From an uncultured bacterium (GTDB lineage: Bacteria > Planctomycetota > Phycisphaerae > Phycisphaerales > SM1A02): DNA of 12,082 nucleotides. Where the stretch lies: positions 1 to 12,082 of the forward strand of contig CAIOTP010000104.1 in the NCBI GenBank assembly GCA_903861235.1, written 5' to 3'. Numbering within the stretch: the first letter of the stretch is position 1; the number at the start of each line of letters is the position of its first letter. This document shows, in pieces, positions 6,011-12,082 of this stretch. The notes beneath the pieces are model-generated. The model saw only the letters and a program-made list of their open reading frames with translations. It was not told the DNA's origin and ran no database searches. The position numbers were made by a program, and so were the translations under genes.

Positions 6011-6028
6011 GAAGCCCGCTCATCGGGC
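6011..6028 (-). terminator. Possible short intrinsic terminator across the batA-like stop codon
   Basis: On the minus strand GCCCG (6028-6024) pairs with CGGGC (6018-6014) around a 5-nt loop that contains the stop codon of the upstream gene, and TTCTAT follows. The all-GC stem is only 5 bp and the T-rich tail is short, so termination may be partial. The tail runs directly into the TATCAT hexamer of the next gene. Confidence 0.3.
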
Positions 6029-7984
6029 GGCGCGGCGGTGGTAGACCCACCACTCCGCCAGCAGCAGCGCGACCGCCACCGCCAGTGCGAAGGGCCAGAT
6101 CTCCAGCGACTGCGGTCCTCCTCCGGGCGCCACGCGCTGGCCGCCGAGCGCCAGCCGCTCCGGCGACGCCACGCGGCACTCGGCCTCGTCGAACAGGTTC
6201 ACCGCGACCCATCGCTCCCCCGTCCTGCCCCGCTCGTCCTTCCAGCTGATCCGACAGGCGCCGGTGCGGCGGGCCGGCCCCCAGGCGGCCTCGCCCTCGC
6301 GGAGCACCATGGGCTCCGCCGCTCCGGCAGGCGGCTGGATGGCGAGCTCGGTGGCCCGATCCGGCACCCGGATCCGGATCATCTCGCCCGGCTCGATCGA
6401 CGACTCGCCCGCCACCTCGCCCAGTCCCGCCAGCAGTTCGAGCGCCTGCGCCGTGAAGTTCACGAAGCTGCGCTGGAACGGCCAGTTGGAATCGCCGGGC
6501 TCGAAGGGACAGACGATGGCGAAGCCTGACCCGACCCTGCCCGCCAGCACGATCGGCGAGCGCCCGCCCTCCACGAGCGTGGTCCACGAGCTCTCCGCCG
6601 CGACCCGATGCACCTTCTGCACCACCAGCTCGTTCAGGTTGCACTGCCGGAGGACCGGATGCTCGCTCCGCCAGGCGCGGGCGAAGTCGCGCCCAGGTTC
6701 GCCGAAGCGATGCAGCCCGGGCAGCGGAGGCGGCGCCCCGAAGAGGAGCCATCGGCCGCGCTCGAAGGCAGGCGGCGGCTCGCCCACCCAGATCACGGCG
6801 TCGAAGGCCTCGGCCCAGGCAGGATCCTTCTTCACGGCGGCCGCACCCGCGGCCAGATCGAGCGTGGCCAGACTGGCCGGCGCAAGCGCCTCGAGCAGGG
6901 ATCGCAGGGAAGCGTCGTCGCCCACCATGGCCAGCCGGAGCGGTCGACTCTCCCGGACGACCACATGCGCGTAGTCGTCGGTCGGAAAGGCGTCGCCCGG
7001 CGTCACGCTCCAACGCAACAGACGCTCCGTGCCCACATCCACCGGCGGGAACACGACACGCCGCTGGCCGGCCCCCTCGCCGGTGCTGGCCGGAGGCACG
7101 GCGATCGGCTGTGGCGTGACCGCCACCACGCGACTGCCGGCGCGCACTTCCAGCCGCAGCGGCGCCGGCGCTCCACCGAAGTTGCGGAGCGACGCGAAGG
7201 TGTCCAGCCCGCCACCGTCGCCACCGGTGCGCTCGCACCCTGCGGCCCCCAGTCCGGCGTTGGCCGTGTCCTGCCGGCCCACACGCGTCCAGTCGACGTT
7301 CTCGCGACCACGAAGCGTGGCTTCCGCCGCGTCGCCGATGGCGCCGTCGCTGAAGAGCTCGATGCTGGCGGGCGTGCCCGAAGCCTGTGCCTGGTCCTCG
7401 TCGCGGCGGCCCGACTGATGGGCCCTCGCCAGCTCGAGCGCGGGCGCCAGCAGGGTGCGCTCGTCGGTCTGCATGACGGAATCGATCCCCTGCTCCACGC
7501 GGGCCAGGCTGGTGGTGAAGGGCACCACCACCTGCGGCGACTGCGCGAAGGCGATCACCATGATCTCGGGGGCGGAGAGCGCCAGGAGACCCCCGCCCTG
7601 CAGCGCCTGCGCCCGCGCCGCGGCCATGCGGCGCGCCTGCTCCAGTCGGGACGCGCCGCCTTCGCCATCCCGCGTGGCCATGCTGGCGGAGCAGTCGATC
7701 ATGAGGATGGTGCGGCCCGCGGCGCCGCCCAGGCCGCGGATCACGGGCTGGGCCACCGCCAGGGCCAGCAGCGCCAGCAGGAGCAGCTGCAGGAACAGCA
7801 GCAGGCTCGCGCGAAGGCGCTGGAACGGCACGTTCGCCCGAAGGTCCTCGGTGCGGCGCTCCCACGCCAGCGTGCTGCTCACGGTGCGGCGTTCCCTGTG
7901 GAGCCGCAGGAAGTACAGCGACAGCAGCGGCACGGCGACGGACGCCAGAAGCAACAGTCCCGCCAGCGGGGAGAGCAGGCTCAT
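6020..7984 (-). CDS. BatA-like VWA membrane protein
   Basis: The 654-residue protein begins with the BatA-type N-terminus: a membrane helix at about 5-25, a short cytoplasmic hairpin containing PFQRLRASLL and a second helix at about 59-82. A von Willebrand factor A domain follows with the metal-site motif DCSAS (Asp97, Ser99, Ser101) and a later SDGA (Asp213). The remainder resembles a glutamine-amidotransferase-like Rossmann region without a catalytic triad that I can see (PLRLAMVGDD, DAVIWVGEPPP, then GFAIVCPFEPGDSNWPFQ and SFVNFTAQALELLAG). A C-terminal helix at about 632-648 ends in basic residues. It should therefore be anchored with its large domain outside the cytoplasm. The start at 7984 overlaps the DUF58 stop as ATGA, with GGAGG 9 nt upstream. 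It is the last gene of the MoxR operon. Confidence 0.87.
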   Translation of the reverse strand: MSLLSPLAGLLLLASVAVPLLSLYFLRLHRERRTVSSTLAWERRTEDLRANVPFQRLRASLLLFLQLLLLALLALAVAQPVIRGLGGAAGRTILMIDCSASMATRDGEGGASRLEQARRMAAARAQALQGGGLLALSAPEIMVIAFAQSPQVVVPFTTSLARVEQGIDSVMQTDERTLLAPALELARAHQSGRRDEDQAQASGTPASIELFSDGAIGDAAEATLRGRENVDWTRVGRQDTANAGLGAAGCERTGGDGGGLDTFASLRNFGGAPAPLRLEVRAGSRVVAVTPQPIAVPPASTGEGAGQRRVVFPPVDVGTERLLRWSVTPGDAFPTDDYAHVVVRESRPLRLAMVGDDASLRSLLEALAPASLATLDLAAGAAAVKKDPAWAEAFDAVIWVGEPPPAFERGRWLLFGAPPPLPGLHRFGEPGRDFARAWRSEHPVLRQCNLNELVVQKVHRVAAESSWTTLVEGGRSPIVLAGRVGSGFAIVCPFEPGDSNWPFQRSFVNFTAQALELLAGLGEVAGESSIEPGEMIRIRVPDRATELAIQPPAGAAEPMVLREGEAAWGPARRTGACRISWKDERGRTGERWVAVNLFDEAECRVASPERLALGGQRVAPGGGPQSLEIWPFALAVAVALLLAEWWVYHRRAAR

Positions 7985-8883
7985 CGCAGCAGGCCTCCGC
8001 GCCGGAGCGATTCCAGCATGAGTCGAGGAAGGTCCTCTCGCGTGTCGATCGAGAGGTGCCGGGCTCCCAGGCGCGTGCAGAGGTCGCGAAGCCTGGCGTT
8101 GTGCGCCTGCAGGCGTTCTCGATGACGCCGCAGCAGCGCCTCGGACACGGTGACCTCCACCTCGCCGCCGGCCTCGGCGTCCACCAGCCTCAGGTCACCC
8201 GTGATGCCGTGCTCTCCGGGCGCGATCTCCTCGGGCGCCAGCACCTGCAGCGCAAAGAGGTCCCACCCGCGTCCGACCAGGGCCTGCAGCCCCTGATCCA
8301 GTCCGTCCGGCACCAGGAAGTCGCTCACCACGATCGCCACGCCTCGGCCCTGCCGACCCGAGCCCAGCGCCCGGCAAGCCGGCACGAAGTCGAGCGGGCC
8401 TGCGGGCTTGCGTCCCAGCAGCCAGGCCGCGGCCTCGCCCGCCTTCCGCCGTCCCCGCAGACCGTCCAGACGCTCGGCGCCGCCGGCCTGGAGCGTGGCC
8501 AGGGTCACGCGGTGCTGGTTGACCAGCCCCACGTAGGCCAGGCTCATGGCGATGCGACGGGCCACGTCGAACTTGCCGGGCTTGCCGAAGCCCATGCTGG
8601 CGCTGGCGTCCACGGCGACCACCAGGCTGAGATCCTCCTCCTCCAGGAACAGGCGCAGGAAGAGCCGTTCGATGCGGCCGTAGATGTTCCAGTCGATGAA
8701 GCGCAGGTCGTCGCCGGGCGCATACGGCCGGAAGTCGGCGAACTCCATGCCCTGGCCGCGACGCCGGGATCGTCGCTCGCCCTGGCGCGTGCCTCGGAGC
8801 ATCTTGCGGCTGATCACGTCCAGCCGGTCCAGTGCCGCCACCAGCGGCGGATCCAGCAGTTCGTCCACGCGTCCGCCGCTCAT
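7981..8883 (-). CDS. DUF58 family protein (VWA-like fold)
   Basis: This 300-residue soluble protein carries the DUF58 hallmark Y54-APGDD-LRFIDW (ending at Trp65), then LRLFLEEEDL and the metal-site motif VDASASM with Asp92, Ser94 and Ser96. DUF58 proteins nearly always sit beside MoxR ATPases and are thought to act as partners or adaptors of the ATPase. There are no membrane helices, unlike some longer DUF58 proteins. The frame is open far upstream, but the start is set at the ATG at 8883 because it overlaps the moxR stop as ATGA, has GGAGGGG (8892-8886) just in front and begins the conserved region at the usual distance. The stop overlaps the start of the BatA-like gene. Confidence 0.91.
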   Translation of the reverse strand: MSGGRVDELLDPPLVAALDRLDVISRKMLRGTRQGERRSRRRGQGMEFADFRPYAPGDDLRFIDWNIYGRIERLFLRLFLEEEDLSLVVAVDASASMGFGKPGKFDVARRIAMSLAYVGLVNQHRVTLATLQAGGAERLDGLRGRRKAGEAAAWLLGRKPAGPLDFVPACRALGSGRQGRGVAIVVSDFLVPDGLDQGLQALVGRGWDLFALQVLAPEEIAPGEHGITGDLRLVDAEAGGEVEVTVSEALLRRHRERLQAHNARLRDLCTRLGARHLSIDTREDLPRLMLESLRRGGLLR

Positions 8884-9893
8884 GGCCCCTCCAGCGGCAG
8901 GCTCTCGACCAGGTGCGCCACCACCCGGTCGGCGTCGGTGCGATCCGCCTCGGCCTCGAAGGAGAGGTGCAGACGGTGCCGGAGCGCCGGCGCGGCCACC
9001 TCGCGGAGATCGTCCACCGCCACGGCATACCGCCCCGCCATGAGCGCACGCACCTTGGCGAGCAGCACCATGGCCTGGACGGCGCGCGGGCCCGCTCCCA
9101 CGCGGATCCAGCGGGCGGTGCGGGGCGCGGCGAACGCGTGACCGGGCTGCGAGGAGAGCGTCAGACGGATCGCCCAGTCGGCCACATGGGGCGCCACCAC
9201 CACCTGCCGTGCCAGCCGCTGCAGCTCGACCAGCCCCGGACCGTCGATGACCTGCGGCACCTCGGGCATCTCCCCCACGGTGGTGCGTCGAAGGATCTCG
9301 CCCAGCGCCTCGCGGTCGGGCACCGGCACCAGGACCTTGGCCAGGAAGCGGTCGAGCTGGGCCTCGGGCAACGGATACGTGCCCTCCTGCTCGATGGGGT
9401 TCTGGGTGGCCAGCACCAGGAAGGGTCGCTCCAGGGGCGTGGTCACGCCATCCACGCTCACGCTCCGCTCCTGCATGGCCTCGAGCAGCGCGCTCTGGCT
9501 TCGCGGCGCCGCGCGGTTGATCTCGTCCACCAGCAGCACCTGGCAGAACACCGGGCCCGGACGGAAGGTGCGCACCCGGCCGCCCGTCACCGGATCGGTG
9601 ATGAGCATGGCGGTGCCGATCACGTCGGCCGGCATGAGATCCGGGGTGCATTGCACGCGGCCCGCCTTCACGCCGCACGCCTGGGCGATGGTGCGGACCA
9701 GCAGCGTCTTGCCCAGACCGGGCACTCCCTCCAGCAGCACATGCCCGTCCGCCAGGAGACACCAGAGGCACTGCTCGAGCGTGGGGCCCAGACCCACGAT
9801 CCGCCGCTCGATGGCCTGCAGCAGCGCGGCGGCTCGGCCACGGAAGGCCTCGCAACGTTCGCGCACGTCGACCAGGTCCACGGCGCCGCTCAT
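8880..9893 (-). CDS. MoxR-family AAA+ ATPase
   Basis: The 337-residue ATPase has the complete MoxR set: Walker A GVPGLGKT (56-63), Walker B VLLVDE followed by INRA (119-128), the segment SQSALLEAMQERSVSVDG, sensor 1 ATQNP (162-166) and EGTYPLPEAQLDRFL, which holds the Arg-finger region. A helical lid follows, with LSSQPGHAF and GAGPRAVQAM where sensor 2 is expected. MoxR ATPases act with VWA proteins as chaperone-like machines, for example in metal insertion or the assembly of enzyme complexes; the client here is unknown. The start is the ATG at 9893, which overlaps the stop of the large VWA gene as ATGA. No clear Shine-Dalgarno site precedes it, so it probably depends on translational coupling. 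It is followed by DUF58 with the same type of overlap. Confidence 0.95.
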   Translation of the reverse strand: MSGAVDLVDVRERCEAFRGRAAALLQAIERRIVGLGPTLEQCLWCLLADGHVLLEGVPGLGKTLLVRTIAQACGVKAGRVQCTPDLMPADVIGTAMLITDPVTGGRVRTFRPGPVFCQVLLVDEINRAAPRSQSALLEAMQERSVSVDGVTTPLERPFLVLATQNPIEQEGTYPLPEAQLDRFLAKVLVPVPDREALGEILRRTTVGEMPEVPQVIDGPGLVELQRLARQVVVAPHVADWAIRLTLSSQPGHAFAAPRTARWIRVGAGPRAVQAMVLLAKVRALMAGRYAVAVDDLREVAAPALRHRLHLSFEAEADRTDADRVVAHLVESLPLEGP

Positions 9894-12082
9894 GCCGCGC
9901 CCCCGCGGGCGCGGCGCTTGGCGGCCCGCAGCCGGCCCATGGGTGAGTCGTCCTCGGGCTCCGGATCGGGTTCAGACGCGGGCACCGGCTCGGGAGCCGC
10001 GGGCGGCGGCCGCTCCGCCGGTGCGGGCTCCACCGCCTCGGTTCCAACCGCCACGGACGCCGTCGCGGGCTGCTCGGCGCGCCGACGGGCCTGTCGCCAG
10101 GCCTCCGTCATGCCTGCCGCGTCGCGTCGCACCGGCGCGCCACCCCGCGAGGGCAGCACCAACGAGAGCCTTCGCACCGCCACATCGAGCACGAACAGCG
10201 CCGCACCCAGGATGATGCACAGGTCCCAAGCCTGCCGCAGCGACTGCGGCACGGGCATGCCCTCGCGCGAGAAGAGGTCGGTGGTGAGATCGCCCACCGC
10301 GATCATGCGTCCGCCGGTGCGGCGAGCCACGGCCTCGAGCGAGGTGCGATCGCAGAGTCCGGGATTCCGGAACTCGCGCGGATAGGGCACGCTGACCGAA
10401 GCCTGCGTGAACAGCGGCCGCGATCCGCCGGCCACACCCACGGCGGCGCTCACCAGGTACGCGCCGCGGTCGTCCACCGCGAAGCCGCCGCTCCAGCGGC
10501 CCGGGGCCACCTGACGCAGCGGCACAGGTCGCGTGGTGCCGTCAGGCAGCAGCACACGCGCCTCGGCTCGCTCGGCCTTGGCCGCGGTCTCGCCCGTGGC
10601 CTCCAGCTCCACCACCGCCTGGTCGCCCTCCTGTCGGGTGCGGATGGCCAGGTCGCCAGGGGATGCCGGCCGAAGGATCCACCGCACGAGACCGCCCACG
10701 AAGGGCTGGAAGCCCCCCCACCTGGCCCATCCCGGCGTCCAGCGGCCCCCCAGGTCGCTGGTGAACGCGGCGCCGCGTCCGAGACCGTGATTCCACCACG
10801 CCAGGATCGGGTCGGGCGGATCGCTGGGGCTGAGAAGGCCCGTCTGCGCCGGCTCGCCGCGCACGCCGGCGACCACGTATCCACGCACCGGCGGAAGGGC
10901 GTCGTTGCCGCGCATCCACTCGGCCGACGAGGCTCGCGACGGCGAGAAGGGCTGTCCTTCCCAGATGAGGGAGCGACGGACGAGCTGCGCTTCCTTGATG
11001 AAGATCTGCGGAACGGCCACGCGACTCTGGTCGTCCTTGACCGAATAGAAGCGACCGTCGGCGGCGTTGGCCAGCCGGGCCAGCAGGCCGTCGTTGGCGC
11101 CGTCACCGATGGCCACCGTGGACACGGTGATGCCCTGCCGACCCATGGCCATGGCCTTCGCCAGCCCCTCGCCAGGGTCGCCCATGGTCTGACCGTCGGT
11201 GAGCACGAGCACATGCCGCGTCTTGGACGAACTGCCGGCCAGCTGCTCCAGCGCGTCGTCCAGCGCGGGAAAGAGGTTGGTGCCCCCCGTGGGCTCGATG
11301 GCGCGGATCCGCCGCTCGATCGACGCCAGGTCCCGGCAGTCGGTGAGCGGGACCACCACGGTGGAATCGCTGCTGAAGGCGATCACGGTCACCTCGTCGG
11401 AGGGCGCCATCGCGCGGATGGCCTTGATCGCCGCCTCGGCCGCCAGCTGCTGCTGGGTGGCCGAGCTGCCGCTCACGGGCGACGCCATGCTGCCCGAACA
11501 GTCGATGATCAGCGCGAGCGCTCCGGACGGAAGCTTCCGCTCCTGGGGCGGATTCATCTCCACGGGCAGGGCCTTGGCGGTCTCGCTGTCCTGCCATCCG
11601 CCGGCGCCGAAGCTGCGGTCACCACCCAGCATGAGCAGGCCGCAGCCCAGGTCGTGCACGCTGGCGGCGAGCGCGCGGTCGGTCTCCACGTCGATGCTCC
11701 ACCGTGGCACGTTCGCCAGCACGCAGGCGTCGAAGTCGCCGCTGCCCAGCCGCCGGGGCAGCGTGTCCGGCGGGATCACCTCCACCTCCAGGCTCGACGC
11801 GCGGATCGCCTGCAGCAGCGCGTCCACCGAGGTCTCCTCGTCGGTGACCACGGCCACGCGTCCGGATCCGGCGACGAAGGTGATGGACGAAGCGGCGTTG
11901 TTCTCCACCACCGCGTCGGCACCCGCCTCCTCCGGCTCGAAGGACGCCTCCACCCGAACCGCACCGCCCCGCTCCATGGGGATCGGGATCGAGAACGCGT
12001 TGGGCCCGGCCTCGAGCGCCACGGCCATGGCCTGGCCGGGTCCTCGCGGATCCAGGTCGACCGTGCGATCGTCCACGCGAAG
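9890..12082 (-). CDS. Large VWA membrane protein with nested glutamine-amidotransferase-like domain (N-terminus outside window)
   Basis: The frame stays open to the right edge, so the true start lies outside; an internal GTG at 12076 is not taken as start (residues below count from it). Order: end of a beta-rich domain (GPNAFSIPIPM, VVENNAAS); first half of an amidotransferase-like fold ending GLLMLGGDRSFGAGGW (146-161); a VWA domain with DCSGS (Asp192), GGTNLFPALDDAL and LTDGQ (Asp294); then the second half of the outer fold (WWNHGLGRGAAFTSDLGGRW, Asp441). A beta-rich segment, one membrane helix (about 619-634) and a tail follow. The tail is rich in Pro, Glu and Ala and ends in a basic stretch (MGRLRAAKRRAR). 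By comparison with related planctomycete proteins the missing part probably holds two BatA-type helices. It heads the MoxR operon as seen here and overlaps moxR as ATGA. Confidence 0.88.
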   Translation of the reverse strand, partial: LRVDDRTVDLDPRGPGQAMAVALEAGPNAFSIPIPMERGGAVRVEASFEPEEAGADAVVENNAASSITFVAGSGRVAVVTDEETSVDALLQAIRASSLEVEVIPPDTLPRRLGSGDFDACVLANVPRWSIDVETDRALAASVHDLGCGLLMLGGDRSFGAGGWQDSETAKALPVEMNPPQERKLPSGALALIIDCSGSMASPVSGSSATQQQLAAEAAIKAIRAMAPSDEVTVIAFSSDSTVVVPLTDCRDLASIERRIRAIEPTGGTNLFPALDDALEQLAGSSSKTRHVLVLTDGQTMGDPGEGLAKAMAMGRQGITVSTVAIGDGANDGLLARLANAADGRFYSVKDDQSRVAVPQIFIKEAQLVRRSLIWEGQPFSPSRASSAEWMRGNDALPPVRGYVVAGVRGEPAQTGLLSPSDPPDPILAWWNHGLGRGAAFTSDLGGRWTPGWARWGGFQPFVGGLVRWILRPASPGDLAIRTRQEGDQAVVELEATGETAAKAERAEARVLLPDGTTRPVPLRQVAPGRWSGGFAVDDRGAYLVSAAVGVAGGSRPLFTQASVSVPYPREFRNPGLCDRTSLEAVARRTGGRMIAVGDLTTDLFSREGMPVPQSLRQAWDLCIILGAALFVLDVAVRRLSLVLPSRGGAPVRRDAAGMTEAWRQARRRAEQPATASVAVGTEAVEPAPAERPPPAAPEPVPASEPDPEPEDDSPMGRLRAAKRRARGGAA

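Noticed and set aside
4639..6249. 536-codon plus-strand frame opposite pyrD and the TPR-YggX gene
   Set aside because: It is antisense to two clear genes and its sequence has no conserved motif.
5994..7865. 623-codon minus-strand frame overlapping the BatA-like gene
   Set aside because: It is a shifted-frame shadow of the BatA-like gene, without the VWA metal site or membrane helices.
8884..10047. Upstream extension of the DUF58 frame to 688 codons
   Set aside because: The extension lies entirely within moxR and the end of the large VWA gene in another frame; the ATG at 8883 has a good ribosome binding site and begins the family-like sequence.
8832..10385. 517-codon plus-strand frame opposite moxR and the large VWA gene
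   Set aside because: It is antisense to strongly supported genes, with low-complexity composition and no motif.
1..12082. CRISPR array, insertion sequence, tRNA or rRNA, phage or defence genes
   Set aside because: I looked for regularly spaced repeats, transposase motifs, cloverleaf sequences and defence-type genes and saw none; the window is occupied by chromosomal-type genes of uniform composition.

Overview
The window is about 70% G+C, densely packed and bacterial. Gene content points to Planctomycetota, most likely a Phycisphaerae-type lineage, though this is inferred without any database search. The supporting signs are a MoxR / DUF58 / BatA-like / large VWA-protein operon, a CdsA whose signature lacks the usual His and Arg, and a tetratricopeptide protein fused to a YggX (Fe(2+)-trafficking) domain. 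No RNA gene, mobile element, CRISPR array or long repeat was seen. No stretch longer than 70 bp lacks a gene.

Layout. (A) 1-826, minus strand: the N-terminal 275 residues of a probable beta-propeller lipoprotein that leaves the window on the left. (B) 877-3567, plus strand: a tight run of five genes, namely a small TPR protein, RecX, an unrecognised lipoprotein, a single-domain rhodanese and CDP-diglyceride synthase. Two of its junctions are ATGA overlaps, one is a 19-bp overlap and one is a 3-bp gap. (C) 3637-4392, plus strand: a coiled-coil/zinc-ribbon protein of the CT398/HP0958 type with its own strong ribosome binding site, convergent with (D). (D) 5997-4411, minus strand: the TPR-YggX fusion followed after 3 bp by a class 1B dihydroorotate dehydrogenase starting with GTG. 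(E) 12082-6020, minus strand: large VWA membrane protein (N-terminus outside the window), MoxR AAA+ ATPase, DUF58 protein and BatA-like VWA membrane protein. All three junctions in (E) are ATGA overlaps.

How the genes fit together. Block E is a coherent MoxR/VWA module: an AAA+ ATPase, a soluble DUF58 protein and two membrane-anchored VWA proteins, all three adhesion-type domains retaining the DxSxS metal site. Such modules are generally thought to act as chaperone or metal-insertion systems or in envelope stress, but the client here is unknown. Block B mixes recombination control (RecX), sulfur transfer (rhodanese) and phospholipid synthesis (CdsA), so it looks like a transcriptional convenience operon rather than a pathway. 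Block D joins an iron/oxidative-protection domain with pyrimidine synthesis.

The most interesting observations are the TPR-YggX fusion, the gapless 100-residue similarity between its TPR half and the stand-alone TPR protein of block B, and -10-like hexamers placed 6-7 nt before the ATG of both TPR genes, which suggests leaderless transcription.
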